Shown here: one piece after another, positions 43,476 to 52,539 of the stretch | Layout of the letters: the number at the start of each line of letters is the position of its first letter | Numbering within the stretch: the stretch's first letter is position 1 | Source: Actinomycetes bacterium | GTDB taxonomy: Bacteria > Actinomycetota > JAICYB01 | NCBI GenBank assembly: GCA_025934435.1 | Contig: JAICYB010000006.1 | Coordinates: forward strand, 20,504-84,503 | Reading direction: 5' to 3' | DNA: 64,000 nt | Translations under genes and position numbers: made by a program | Notes under the pieces: model-generated | The model's input: only the letters and a program-made list of their open reading frames with translations | Database searches by the model: none | Told to the model about the DNA's origin: nothing

Positions 43476-43512
43476 CGAAGAACCGGGGGGCGCGTGCCCC
43501 CCGGTCCTTCTT
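43476..43512. terminator. Bidirectional terminator between convergent genes
   Basis: ACCGGGGGGC and GCCCCCCGGT (43482-43491 and 43496-43505) form a 10-bp stem with a 4-nt loop. The plus side is followed by CCTTCTTTA and the minus side by TCTTCG. It separates the collagen-like gene from the convergent GMC oxidoreductase gene. Confidence 0.75.
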
Positions 43513-45134
43513 TACGACTTGGTCGCGATCTGCTCGGCGATCCTCGTTGCGAACGCCATGATCGTGACCTGAGGGTTGACGCCGGCGCAGGTCGGGAAGA
43601 TCGATCCGTCCGCGACGAACAGGCTCCGCACGTCGTGATGCTCGCCGTTCATGTCCACGACGGAATCGCCTTTCGCGCCCATCCGGCACGTTCCCATCGG
43701 ATGGAAAGCCGTCGGATGCACCATCGTCGGATCCCAGTTGCCGTCGGTGATCTTGTCGAGCTCTTTCGTCGACGTGATGGCGGGGAGTCCGGGTAATCCG
43801 AGCAGCGCCGCCATCGCACCGGCCGCGAGATGGATCTCAGCCGCGAGCCGCATGCCGATCAGCAGCTTGCGGAAATCAGCGTCGTTGATCTTGTACGTGA
43901 TGATGGGTTCTCGCGATCGAGGTAGGAGCCGGACGCGTCCGGACGATGTGTCCGAAACGTACAGACCGATCGACGCGACGTGACGCATGCCGCCGATCAT
44001 GTTCAGCGCGGCCTGCCCGATCCCGGGAAGCGCGGCGGCGGCAAGCGCGGGAACCGGCGCCGTCGTCTCGAGCATGATGTCGTGCGAATCGAACAGCTCG
44101 TCGACGAAGTATGGCTGGAGCGTTCCTCGCCACGCATCGATCTGTTCCGGGTATGCGCCTGCGACACCCACTGCGGGGTGGATGCGGAGGTTGCGCCCGA
44201 GCTGGCGCGATCGTCCCGCCAGTCCCGACCGTTTCAGGACGACCGGCGTGTGGATCGTGCCCGCCGACACGACGACGACATCCGCATGCACGGTGAGTCG
44301 TCCGCGAACGTTCTCGCGCTCGTCGAGGAGGAAGGCGACGACGCCCTGCGCGCGTCCGCGGTCGACGACGATTCGCTCGGCTCGGGTGCGCGCGTAGATC
44401 TTGGCGCCGGCGCGCTCCGCGAGGGGCAGATACGACACGTGCATCGCCTGTTTCGCGTTCGTCGAACATCCCATCGCGCATGTGCCGCAGCCGTGGCAGT
44501 CGGTGATGTTCCGCATCAAGGCCCCGCCCGACACGCCCAACTTCATCGCGCCGCGATGCGTGATCTCCGCGTTGCTGCCCCAGAGCTCGCGCGGTGCCGG
44601 CCGTACGTTCACGGTCTGTTCGACGCGCTCGAAATAGGGGCGCATCGCTTCGGGGTCGACGTTCCAGCTCCGAAGGACCTTGTCCGGCGCTCGCCAGCAC
44701 GTCCCCGAGTTGATGACCGTCGACCCGCCGACGGCTTTGCCGAGTGGGATCGGGATGGGGGAGCGGCTGAATGTCTGCGTCGTCCCGGCGTCCCGCGCGA
44801 TCTTCTGGAAGCGCTTGAACGGAGCGCCGGTGAAGTCGTCCTTCGTGAAGTAGGAGCCTTCCTCGAGCACGATGACGCTTCGTCCGGCTTCGGCGAGCTC
44901 CTTCGCGACGACGGCGCCGCCGGCTCCGGAACCGATGACGACGACGTCGCAGTGTTCGACCACGTCGCCGTGCACGTCCGGGTACTGCACGACGTCGAGC
45001 CGTGGGTCGGGTCCGACGACCGATACGGCGCTTCCTTCGGGACGGGGATCCGTCCGCTCCCACATCGACCGCGGGTAGGCGCCGCCGAGCGTCGCCGGTC
45101 CGACCTTCGTGCCCCACGGGGTCAGATCAGACAT
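43512..45134 (-). CDS. GMC-family FAD oxidoreductase
   Basis: The 540-residue flavoenzyme has the FAD Rossmann motif [19 protein letters not shown] (~66), the GMC motif [15 protein letters not shown], a cysteine cluster [11 protein letters not shown] (~210) seen in alcohol- and sterol-oxidising GMC enzymes, and the active-site region [14 protein letters not shown] (~480) with [10 protein letters not shown] after it. It should oxidise an alcohol; the substrate is unknown. The ATG at 45134 ([12 protein letters not shown]) overlaps the upstream small partner gene by 13 bp. The bidirectional hairpin ends the transcript. Confidence 0.9.
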   Translation of the reverse strand: MSDLTPWGTKVGPATLGGAYPRSMWERTDPRPEGSAVSVVGPDPRLDVVQYPDVHGDVVEHCDVVVIGSGAGGAVVAKELAEAGRSVIVLEEGSYFTKDDFTGAPFKRFQKIARDAGTTQTFSRSPIPIPLGKAVGGSTVINSGTCWRAPDKVLRSWNVDPEAMRPYFERVEQTVNVRPAPRELWGSNAEITHRGAMKLGVSGGALMRNITDCHGCGTCAMGCSTNAKQAMHVSYLPLAERAGAKIYARTRAERIVVDRGRAQGVVAFLLDERENVRGRLTVHADVVVVSAGTIHTPVVLKRSGLAGRSRQLGRNLRIHPAVGVAGAYPEQIDAWRGTLQPYFVDELFDSHDIMLETTAPVPALAAAALPGIGQAALNMIGGMRHVASIGLYVSDTSSGRVRLLPRSREPIITYKINDADFRKLLIGMRLAAEIHLAAGAMAALLGLPGLPAITSTKELDKITDGNWDPTMVHPTAFHPMGTCRMGAKGDSVVDMNGEHHDVRSLFVADGSIFPTCAGVNPQVTIMAFATRIAEQIATKS

Positions 45135-45472
45135 CGACCTGTGTATCCGACGATCGCTTCGGTCGAGGGCTGCGAGATGTACGTGGAGTAGACCTGCTGC
45201 TTCAAGTACTGGACGACCAGCCGTTTCAACGGCGTCTTGCACCCATCGAGGAACGCGATCTGCTGCTCGGGACGAAGCCCTCGGAACCGGCGGCGGTAGC
45301 CGCTCACGAGCGGCAGGTACTCGGTCGCGAAGAAGAGCCACCGGAGTCGTCGTTGCGCCCGTGGCGGATACGAGTCGAGGAGTGCGATGACCTCGCCGAC
45401 CAGCGCGTCGTCGCCGGGCACCATCACCTTCGTCACCGCGGCCGCCGTCCTACGATTCCGCGCCGTGATCAC
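45122..45472 (-). CDS. Small partner of the GMC oxidoreductase (gluconate 2-dehydrogenase subunit 3-like)
   Basis: This 116-residue helical protein has VGEVIALLDSYPPRAQRRLRWLFFATEYLPL and FRGLRPEQQIAFLD. These match the N-terminal helical region that precedes the FAD domain in many GMC long-chain alcohol or sterol oxidases. Here it is a separate gene, overlapping the enzyme gene by 13 bp. It probably forms a complex with it. GTG 45436, 10 nt after a TAGGAC box, is an alternative leaderless start. Confidence 0.7.
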   Translation of the reverse strand: MITARNRRTAAAVTKVMVPGDDALVGEVIALLDSYPPRAQRRLRWLFFATEYLPLVSGYRRRFRGLRPEQQIAFLDGCKTPLKRLVVQYLKQQVYSTYISQPSTEAIVGYTGRCLI

Positions 45473-45498
45473 CGGCTAATGGTGCCACTACCCGGGGC

Positions 45499-45504
45499 TA
45501 GGAT
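45499..45504 (+). promoter_or_regulatory. -10 box of polA
   Basis: TAGGAT ends 8 nt before the polA ATG, without a ribosome binding site. Confidence 0.55.
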
Positions 45505-45512
45505 TGCCTCAC

Positions 45513-48110
45513 ATGGCCCGAAAACTCATGCTCCTCGACGGTCATTCGCTTGCGTATCGCGCGTTCTTCGCGCTCCCGGAGACGCTCGTGACGTCGTCCG
45601 GACAGATCACGAACGCGGTGTACGGGTTCACCGCGATGCTCATCAAGATGCTCGGCGACGAGAAGCCCGACGGCGTCGCCGTGTGCTTCGACCGCGGACG
45701 TCCCGCGTTCCGTCACGAGCGCTACACGGAGTACAAGGCGAACCGCCGCGAAACGCCGGACGCTTTCAGCGAGCAACTGCCGCTGATCCGCGAAGTGCTG
45801 CAGACGCTTCGCGTCCCGATCATCGAGCTCGAGGGCTTCGAGGCCGACGATCTCCTCGCGACACTCGCGAACCAGGCCGAGACGGAGGGCGACGAAGTCG
45901 TGATCGTCTCCGGCGACCGCGACGTGCTGCAGCTCGTGCGCGACTGCGTGACGGTGATGATGACGCGCCGCGGCATCTCCGACATCGTTCGTTACGACGC
46001 GGACGGCGTCAAGGAGAAGTACGCCGTCACGCCCGACCAGTGGACGGACTTCGTCGCGCTGAAAGGTGAAACGTCCGACAACCTGCCGGGTGTTCCGGGC
46101 ATCGGCGACAAGACGGCCGCGAAGCTGATCGAGAGCTACGGCGACATCGAAGGCGTCATCGCGCACGCCGACGAGCTCACGCCGAAGATCCGCGGCGGCG
46201 TGAAGGAGATGGCCGACCAGATCAGGATCAACAAGGAGCTCGGTCATCTCCTGGAGAACGTCCCGCTCGACATCGACCTCTCCGGGATCCGGTTCGAACC
46301 CTGGGACGACGAAGCCGTCCGCACGCTCTTCAATTCGCTCGAGTTCCGCACGCTCTACGAGCGGCTCGGCGACCTGAACCTCGTGACGAGTGGTGCGTCC
46401 ACCACGATCGAAGTGTCGAACGTCTCGCGGCTGTCGGCGAAAGACGCGCCGGACGAACCCGCCGGCGTCTACTGGGACGGCGCGTGGTTCGCCTTCTCGG
46501 ACGCCGAGGATCGCGCGAGCGTCGGTGCGCTCGACGAAGGGTTGTCGGTGATGAAGGAGTGGCTCGCGGACGCCACCAAGCCGAAGTTCGTGCACGACGC
46601 GAAGCCCCTCGTCCGGCACGGCCTCGATGCCGGGGCCGAACTCGACGGTGTCGTGTGCGACACGCTCATCGCGTCCTACGTCCTCGAACCGGGGAACCCG
46701 GGCGGTTACCCGTTGCACGACGTCGCCGAGCGCTACCTCGGTGTCGCGCTCGACGAAGCGAAAGAGAAGAAGAAGGGGACGAAGCAGGCCACGCTCGATC
46801 TCGACGGTGACGACGGGGAGCGCGCCGCGCGTGGTGCGTCCGCCGTGCGGAGCCTCGGCCCCCTGCTGACGCAACGATTGAAGGACCGCGGGATGTGGGA
46901 GCTCGCGAACACGCTCGAGTTCCCGCTCATCGGCGTGCTCGCGCGCATGGAACACGCCGGCGTTGCCGTCGATCGTGCGTACCTCGAGGAACTGAACGAG
47001 GACCTCGGCAGCAAGATGCACACGCTCGAACACAAGATCCACGAACACGCCGGCGAGGAGTTCAACGTGAACTCGACCCCGCAGCTGCAGCGGATCTTGT
47101 TCGAGAAGCTCGACGTCCCGAAGACGAAGAAGATCAAGACGGGGTGGTCGACCGACCAGAACGAGCTCGCGAAGATCGAGGAAGCGCACCCGATCGTCGA
47201 GGCGCTCATCGAATACCGGGAAGTGGCGAAGCTGAAGACCGGCTTCACCGACGCGCTCCTCCCGCTCATCAGTCCGAAGACGGGACGGATCCACACCACG
47301 TATCTGCAGGCGTCGGCCTCGACCGGGCGTCTCGCATCGACGAACCCGAACATGCAGAACATCCCGATCCGGGGCGAGCTCGGACGCCAGATCCGCCGCG
47401 CATTCATCGCGCCCGAGGGCCACGTCCTCGTCTCGGCGGATTATTCGCAGATCGAGCTCCGCGTGCTCGCGCACCTCTCGGAGGACCCGGGGATCCTCGA
47501 AGCGTTCGCGTCGTCCCACGACTTCCACGCCTCGATCGCGGCGAAGGTCTACAACGTCGCAGTCGACGAGGTGCAGTCCCGGCACCGCGACTACGCGAAG
47601 CAGTTCAGTTACGGCATCGCGTACGGCATGAGCGCGTACGGCGTTTCGCAGCGCCTCGGCATCGATACGGACGAAGCGCAGGAATTCATCGACGCGTACT
47701 ACGCGCAGTTCCCAAAGGTGCGCGATTTCCTCGACGCGCAGGTGAATCAAGCGCGGAAGGAAGGCTTCACGACGACGATGTTCGGACGCCGCCGTTACCT
47801 GCCCGAGTTGCAGTCGTCGAACTATCGCGTTCGCGCGATGGGCGAGCGGATGGCGCTCAACGCGCCGATCCAGGGCAGCGCCGCCGACATCATCAAGAAG
47901 GCGATGATCGACGCCGACCGCGAAGTGCCGTCCCAGCTCGGCCGTATGTTGCTCTCCGTCCACGACGAGCTCGTGTTCGAAGTCCCCGAGGAACGGGCGG
48001 ACGAAGCCGCGGACGCCGTGAAGCGCGTCATGGAAGCGGCGACCGAACTACGGTGCGGCCTCGTCGTCGAGCCTCACACCGGGAAGAACTGGTCCGACGC
48101 GCACGCTTAG
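45513..48110 (+). CDS. polA: DNA polymerase I
   Basis: Pol I fills gaps during repair and removes RNA primers. The 865 residues have a 5'-3' exonuclease domain (1-~290, LLDGHSLAYRAFFAL, PGVPGIGDKTA), a degenerate 3'-5' exonuclease region (~300-480; the expected DxE motif is not seen), and the polymerase: motif A SADYSQIELRVLAHLS (~640), motif B YAKQFSYGIAYGMS (~700) and motif C LLSVHDELVFEV (~815). Tyr occupies the O-helix position that is Phe in Taq (F667), as in other actinobacteria. The stop interlocks with the convergent methyltransferase gene. Confidence 0.97.
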   Translation: MARKLMLLDGHSLAYRAFFALPETLVTSSGQITNAVYGFTAMLIKMLGDEKPDGVAVCFDRGRPAFRHERYTEYKANRRETPDAFSEQLPLIREVLQTLRVPIIELEGFEADDLLATLANQAETEGDEVVIVSGDRDVLQLVRDCVTVMMTRRGISDIVRYDADGVKEKYAVTPDQWTDFVALKGETSDNLPGVPGIGDKTAAKLIESYGDIEGVIAHADELTPKIRGGVKEMADQIRINKELGHLLENVPLDIDLSGIRFEPWDDEAVRTLFNSLEFRTLYERLGDLNLVTSGASTTIEVSNVSRLSAKDAPDEPAGVYWDGAWFAFSDAEDRASVGALDEGLSVMKEWLADATKPKFVHDAKPLVRHGLDAGAELDGVVCDTLIASYVLEPGNPGGYPLHDVAERYLGVALDEAKEKKKGTKQATLDLDGDDGERAARGASAVRSLGPLLTQRLKDRGMWELANTLEFPLIGVLARMEHAGVAVDRAYLEELNEDLGSKMHTLEHKIHEHAGEEFNVNSTPQLQRILFEKLDVPKTKKIKTGWSTDQNELAKIEEAHPIVEALIEYREVAKLKTGFTDALLPLISPKTGRIHTTYLQASASTGRLASTNPNMQNIPIRGELGRQIRRAFIAPEGHVLVSADYSQIELRVLAHLSEDPGILEAFASSHDFHASIAAKVYNVAVDEVQSRHRDYAKQFSYGIAYGMSAYGVSQRLGIDTDEAQEFIDAYYAQFPKVRDFLDAQVNQARKEGFTTTMFGRRRYLPELQSSNYRVRAMGERMALNAPIQGSAADIIKKAMIDADREVPSQLGRMLLSVHDELVFEVPEERADEAADAVKRVMEAATELRCGLVVEPHTGKNWSDAHA

Positions 48111-49048
48111 CGCGTCGCGACGAAGACGGTTCCGGCGGGCACGCCGTCCAGGACGTGCTTCGTGATCGTCCACCCGTGTGCCGTCATGAGCCCGCGGAAG
48201 TAGTCCTCCCGGAATCCGCATTCGAACCAACCGTTCCGGCGTATCGCCCAGAGTGACTCGCCGTCGAGGCGGATGCCCCACGGCACATCGAAATCGTCGG
48301 TGATCGGCTCGCCGGCGAAGACGACGCGGTCCGTCAGGGACGACAGCTGCGAAACGAGCGCGCGGTGTTCGAGGCAGTGGTGGAAGCTCTCGAAGAACAC
48401 CACGGCGTCGAACCGCTTCCCGAGGGTCGACGCGATGGAGAAGTCGCCGTCGACGAGCGTCACGTCGCAACGCTCCTGCTTCGCGCGGCGTCGGATCAGC
48501 TCGAGGAAGTCAGGCGCGATGTCGATCGCCGTCACGTGGTGTCCCATGCGTGCGAGGGCGATGGTGAGGTTGCCCCACCCCGGACCGAACTCGAGCACGG
48601 CGGAGCCGGCCGGCAGATCGAGCATCTTGATCGCGAAACCGACGGCGATGAGATGCTCGCCCACACCGTGCGAGCTCTGCGTCGAGTAGGGGAAGGGTCG
48701 CTGTGCGGCTTCGTCCACATCGAAGCATGTGATGTCGTTCCTCGGCTCGTAGTCCTTCCCGCTGATGAACCGGTAGAGGGCGAGCTCTCGGTCGCGGTAG
48801 GCGGGCGAGGCCGGATCGAGCTTTTCCCCTCGATCGACGGACATACGGAAGTTCGCGAAGATCGACTTCTCCTCGGCGTACGGGGCGCCGTCGAGACGGG
48901 CAAGTTCGGCGTCGAGCTGGTCGCGGGTCTTCACGACGCGCACCCCGAGCGCCCGTTCTCGGAGACAGCGGAAGGCGCGTAAGCGCCGGACGGAGCGAGG
49001 CAACCGTCGCCACACGGGGCCGACGAAGTCCGCGGGCGAGGCAGGCAT
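48107..49048 (-). CDS. SAM-dependent class I methyltransferase
   Basis: The 313-residue protein has a Rossmann methyltransferase core: motif I VLEFGPGWGNLTIALARMG, the acidic AIDIAP strand end, and VTLVDGDFS and FDAVVFFESFHH. The ~130-residue N-terminal extension (RYRDRELALYRFISGKDYEP) is a helical region of unknown use; similar enzymes act on sugars or small metabolites. ATG 49048 lies 7 nt after TAGGCT on the minus strand, favouring it over the upstream in-frame start. Confidence 0.85.
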   Translation of the reverse strand: MPASPADFVGPVWRRLPRSVRRLRAFRCLRERALGVRVVKTRDQLDAELARLDGAPYAEEKSIFANFRMSVDRGEKLDPASPAYRDRELALYRFISGKDYEPRNDITCFDVDEAAQRPFPYSTQSSHGVGEHLIAVGFAIKMLDLPAGSAVLEFGPGWGNLTIALARMGHHVTAIDIAPDFLELIRRRAKQERCDVTLVDGDFSIASTLGKRFDAVVFFESFHHCLEHRALVSQLSSLTDRVVFAGEPITDDFDVPWGIRLDGESLWAIRRNGWFECGFREDYFRGLMTAHGWTITKHVLDGVPAGTVFVATR

Positions 49049-49055
49049 GGCGGTG

Positions 49056-49061
49056 AGCCTA
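49056..49061 (-). promoter_or_regulatory. -10 box of the methyltransferase gene
   Basis: TAGGCT on the minus strand ends 7 nt before the ATG. The rest of the 157-nt gap (to 49205) holds a CCTGGGC/GCCCAGG hairpin and a GTCACG-ATG-CGTGAC palindrome, neither with a T-run. Confidence 0.5.
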
Positions 49062-49205
49062 GCGCCGTCCGGCGCGCATCCTGGGCGCAAGCGAGGCTCC
49101 GCTCCGGCCCAGGACGTGCGGCGAGAGGCGTAGAGCGCCGCGAGCGACTCATCGTTCGGCGGTTGAGGTCTTTCCGGGGGTCACGATGCGTGACGGCCGG
49201 TGCGT

Positions 49206-49760
49206 CTAGGGAGCGAGCCAGACGGGCGGCACGTGGTCGATCGTGCACGTGAGGATCACCTGCCGACCGGCGAGCTGGGCCGCCGGGAGGCACGGCAGGA
49301 ACCGCGAGCGCACGCTGATCGCCGTCGGGAGCCCTCCGATCACGAGGCTGCGTCCTTCCATGTGGACGGCGGACGCGACACGTGCGGCGAGCGGCGAGAT
49401 GTCCGCGAGGTCGATGATCGCCGTGATCGTGCCGCTGCCGACCGACGTCACGTGCGGTTTGCCCTGGAAGACCGAGGCGCGATCGATGGCGACGTTCCGC
49501 ACGTCGAAGGTGATCCGCGCGAAGGGGACCGTCTGCCCCGTCACGCGGTCGAGGGTCACGGCGACGCGATTGACGCGCTGGAGGAGGACGAGGCGGGCGA
49601 TGACCGGGAAGTCGCCCACGCTCGCCTTGACCGTCGCCGCCTCCCGGGTGCGATCGGCGACATCGTTCGCGACGATCCGGTTGACCACGGGGATCGCGAT
49701 GACCTCGGCCACGAGCCACAGGACGATGAGCAGCAGGACGAGCCGTCGGAGGAGCCTCAC
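49206..49760 (-). CDS. DUF2993-family membrane-anchored protein
   Basis: The 184-residue protein begins with a basic stretch and one membrane helix (LVLLLIVLWLVAEVIAIPVV). An exported beta domain follows, typical of DUF2993 (LmeA-like) proteins of actinobacteria: RVTVTLDRVTG-like VAVTLDRVTGQTV, IDRASVFQGK and a C-terminal HVPPVWLAP. LmeA in mycobacteria affects cell-envelope mannolipids; a similar role here is inference. GTG 49760 is chosen because TATCCT ends 8 nt before it. Confidence 0.75.
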   Translation of the reverse strand: MRLLRRLVLLLIVLWLVAEVIAIPVVNRIVANDVADRTREAATVKASVGDFPVIARLVLLQRVNRVAVTLDRVTGQTVPFARITFDVRNVAIDRASVFQGKPHVTSVGSGTITAIIDLADISPLAARVASAVHMEGRSLVIGGLPTAISVRSRFLPCLPAAQLAGRQVILTCTIDHVPPVWLAP

Positions 49761-49768
49761 AGGCCGGA

Positions 49769-49774
49769 AGGATA
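49769..49774 (-). promoter_or_regulatory. -10 box of the DUF2993 gene
   Basis: TATCCT on the minus strand ends 8 nt before the GTG at 49760. It decides the start among several in-frame choices. Confidence 0.5.
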
Positions 49775-49893
49775 CCGGGCGGCTGACCTGCGCTATCATT
49801 GGTGCGCTCCCGGACTTTCGGGCCTGGGGGACATCACATGCGGCATCCGCGCTCCCAAGGCGCGACGGCCGCTCACAGGAGGCTTCACCCCAC

Positions 49894-51213
49894 TTGGAAC
49901 AAGCGGACACCGCAGTTAGCAACGTGCAGGAAAAAGATCTCGAAGGCGAGGAGCTCGAACGCGCCTACGCCGAGTCCCTGAAGGAATTCGACGACGGCGA
50001 CGTCGTCCGGGGACACGTCCTTCGGATCGACAAGGACGAGGTGCTCGTCGACATCGGCTACAAGTCCGAGGGCGTCATCCCGCTCAAGGAACTTTCGATC
50101 CGTCACGACACCGACCCGAACGAAGAGGTCAAGGTCGGCGAGGAGATCGACGCGCTCGTCCTGCAGAAGGAAGACAAGGACGGACGACTCATCCTTTCGA
50201 AGAAGCGCGCCCAGTACGAGAAGTCGTGGGGGCGCGTCGAAGAACTTCGTCAGAAGGGCGAGTCGGTCGTCGGAACCGTCATCGAAGTCGTCAAGGGCGG
50301 TCTCATCCTCGACATCGGACTGCGCGGATTCCTTCCGGCGTCGCTCGTTGACATCCGCCGCGTCGGCGATCTGCACCCCTTCGTCGGACAGCGTCTCGAG
50401 TGCAAGGTCATCGAGCTCGACCGCAACCGCAACAACGTCGTGCTGTCTCGACGCGCGTTCCTCGAAGAGACGCAAGCCGAATCGCGCAAGGAGCTGCTCG
50501 ACTCGCTGAAGAAGGGCGACATCAAGCGCGGCAAGGTTTCGTCCATCGTGAAGTTCGGTGCGTTCGTCGACCTCGGTGGTATCGACGGTCTCGTCCACGT
50601 ATCCGAGCTCTCGTGGAAGCACGTCGAGGACCCGGCGGAAGTCGTCGAGGTCGGCCAGGAGGTCGACGTCGAGATCCTCGATGTCGACCTCGAGCGTGAG
50701 CGCATCTCGCTCTCGCTCAAGTCGACCCAGGAAGATCCGTGGGAAGCGTTCGGACGACGCAATGCTCCGGGCGACGTCATCGACGGCAAGGTCACGAAGC
50801 TCGTGTCGTTCGGCGCGTTCGTCGAAGTCGGTGAAGGGCTCGAGGGCCTCGTCCATATCTCGGAGCTCGCGCACCGTCACGTCGAAGCGCCCGCCGAAGT
50901 CGTCGCCGTCGGCGATCCGGTGCAGGTGAAGATCCTCGACATCGAGCCGAAGCGTCGCCGCATCTCGCTCTCGGTGAAGCAGACGATGGAAGCGCCCGAG
51001 GGCTACGAGCCGGCGCCGATCTCGCAGGAGGAGTACTACTCCACGGCACCGGCGACGTCGGTCGCTCCGCGTGAAGAGCAGCCGGAGATCGAGCCTGAGC
51101 CGGACATCGTTCCGGAGCCGGAAGCATCGGACGACGAAGAGGAAAAGGACGAAGCGTCCAAGGACTCCACCGCGGACACGCTCGAAGCGATCGTCCGCGA
51201 TATGCAGTCCTAG
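49894..51213 (+). CDS. rpsA: 30S ribosomal protein S1
   Basis: S1 binds mRNA and helps the ribosome accept structured or weak initiation regions. The 439 residues contain four S1 RNA-binding domains (from GDVVRGHVLRIDKDEVLVDIG, ESVVGTVIEVVKGGLILDIG, GDIKRGKVSSIVKFGAFVDLG and GDVIDGKVTKLVSFGAFVEVG) and an acidic C-terminal tail. Four domains is the usual actinobacterial form. The TTG start follows AGGAGG at an 11-nt distance and fits the family N-terminus. The ~95-nt leader (from a possible TATCAT at 49794) contrasts with the leaderless neighbours. Confidence 0.94.
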   Translation: MEQADTAVSNVQEKDLEGEELERAYAESLKEFDDGDVVRGHVLRIDKDEVLVDIGYKSEGVIPLKELSIRHDTDPNEEVKVGEEIDALVLQKEDKDGRLILSKKRAQYEKSWGRVEELRQKGESVVGTVIEVVKGGLILDIGLRGFLPASLVDIRRVGDLHPFVGQRLECKVIELDRNRNNVVLSRRAFLEETQAESRKELLDSLKKGDIKRGKVSSIVKFGAFVDLGGIDGLVHVSELSWKHVEDPAEVVEVGQEVDVEILDVDLERERISLSLKSTQEDPWEAFGRRNAPGDVIDGKVTKLVSFGAFVEVGEGLEGLVHISELAHRHVEAPAEVVAVGDPVQVKILDIEPKRRRISLSVKQTMEAPEGYEPAPISQEEYYSTAPATSVAPREEQPEIEPEPDIVPEPEASDDEEEKDEASKDSTADTLEAIVRDMQS

Positions 51214-51220
51214 CGAGACC

Positions 51221-51814
51221 TTGGCGCGCATCGTCGGTCTCACCGGCGGCATCGGTTCCGGCAAGAGCACGGTGTCGGCGATGCTCGCCGAAAAGGGCGC
51301 GATCATCGTCGATGCCGACGCGATCGTCCACGAGTTGCAGCGTCCGGGTGAAATCGTGTTCGACGAGATGGTTGAAGCGTTCGGGCGAGAGATCCTCCGA
51401 GCGGACGGAACACTCGACCGTGCGAAGGTCGGCGCGATCGTGTTCGCGGACGACGCGAAGCGTCAGCAGCTCCAGACGATCGTGTGGCCGCGTGTCGGTG
51501 AGCGTGTACGCGAGCTGATCGAGAGCGCCGGAGGAAGCGACGTCGTGATCCTCGACGTGCCGCTGATGGCCGAAGCGACGGACGGGAGCCGGCGTCTCGC
51601 GGAGAAGATCGTCGTCGTCGATGCCTCCGAAGACACGCAGCTGCGGCACCTTGCCGAGAAGGGCGTGCCGGCCGACGTCGCGAAAGCGCGCATGGCCGTG
51701 CAGGCTTCGCGGGACGACCGCTTGAAGATCGCGGACTTCGTGTTGCAGAACGACGGCACGATCGACGAGCTTGCGAAGCAGGTCGACGCACTGTGGGAGA
51801 GCCTGAGACCGTGA
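51221..51814 (+). CDS. coaE: Dephospho-CoA kinase
   Basis: CoaE phosphorylates dephospho-CoA, the final step of coenzyme A synthesis. The 197 residues start with the P-loop VGLTGGIGSGKSTV, then IIVDADAIVHELQRPG, ILDVPLM and ASRDDRLKIADFVLQN. The TTG lies 7 nt after the rpsA stop. It lacks the extra C-terminal GrpB-like domain seen in mycobacterial CoaE. The gene order rpsA-coaE-uvrB is typical of actinobacteria. Confidence 0.93.
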   Translation: MARIVGLTGGIGSGKSTVSAMLAEKGAIIVDADAIVHELQRPGEIVFDEMVEAFGREILRADGTLDRAKVGAIVFADDAKRQQLQTIVWPRVGERVRELIESAGGSDVVILDVPLMAEATDGSRRLAEKIVVVDASEDTQLRHLAEKGVPADVAKARMAVQASRDDRLKIADFVLQNDGTIDELAKQVDALWESLRP

Positions 51815-52512
51815 TCGAGGCCGTCTTCTTCGACGCGGGCGAGACGCTGCTCTCACCGCAGCCGTCATGGTCCGAACTGTCCGTGAAGGTGCTCGGCGAC
51901 CGCGGCCACCACGTAACGCTCGAGCAGATGCGCGAAGCGTGGCGCTACGGCGGGGACCACTTCATCCGCGCGTCGGAAGAAGGCCGCCTCTTCTCGACGT
52001 CGCAAGGCGAATCACACGCCTTCTGGACGACCCTCTACGCCGACATGCTGTCCTTCCTCGAGATCGCCGACGAGGGCGCGCCGCAGGTCCTGTACGAGAC
52101 GTTCTCCGATCCGAGTAACTACGCGCTGTTCGCCGACGCCCTTCCGACGATCGAGGAGTTCCGGTCGCGTGGAGTCAAGCTCGGTGTCATCTCGAACTTC
52201 GAAGGCTGGCTGAAGACGCTGCTCGACGTCCTCGGCATCCGCGAGTCGTTCGACGTGATCGCGATCTCCGGAGATCTCGGCTGGGAGAAGCCCGACGCGC
52301 GGATCTTCGAGTGGGCGATGGACGAAGCCGGCGTGAAACCGGCCGCGAGCCTGCACGTCGGCGACAGCCCGAACTTCGACGCGCAGCCCGCGCACGATCT
52401 TGGGATGACGGGAGTTCTGCTCGACCGACACGGCCGGTGGACGGACCTCGAAGCCGAGTACCCGCGCATCTCGACCCTCAGCGAGTTGGTCGAGATCTCC
52501 GAGGGACTTTAG
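51811..52512 (+). CDS. HAD-superfamily hydrolase
   Basis: This 233-residue HAD-IA hydrolase has motif I VFFDAGETLL (nucleophile Asp; the usual second Asp is Glu), motif II GVISNFEG, motif III Lys in GWEKPDARIFEWA, and motif IV HVGDSPNFDAQPA. Because the general acid-base Asp of motif I is replaced (DAGET rather than DxDxT), phosphatase activity may be weak, as in HDHD3-like members. The GTG overlaps the coaE stop (GTGA). Confidence 0.85.
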   Translation: MIEAVFFDAGETLLSPQPSWSELSVKVLGDRGHHVTLEQMREAWRYGGDHFIRASEEGRLFSTSQGESHAFWTTLYADMLSFLEIADEGAPQVLYETFSDPSNYALFADALPTIEEFRSRGVKLGVISNFEGWLKTLLDVLGIRESFDVIAISGDLGWEKPDARIFEWAMDEAGVKPAASLHVGDSPNFDAQPAHDLGMTGVLLDRHGRWTDLEAEYPRISTLSELVEISEGL

Positions 52513-52539
52513 TCCCGCCTGATTCCTGCCCCCGGCCTC

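Noticed and set aside
42398..43689. Minus-strand frames with SRRS or PGDPG repeats over the collagen-like gene
   Set aside because: The repeats are the mirror image of the GSP codons; only the plus frame has a signal peptide, an SD site and an LPXTG end.
45498..47963. 821-codon minus-strand frame opposite polA
   Set aside because: The composition is that of a mirror frame (Arg, Val, Glu, Leu), with no domain and no start signals; polA motifs on the plus strand are unambiguous.
49838..49981. Out-of-frame 47-codon ORF overlapping the start of rpsA
   Set aside because: It has no SD site and a random-like, basic composition; the rpsA frame with its S1 domains explains the region.
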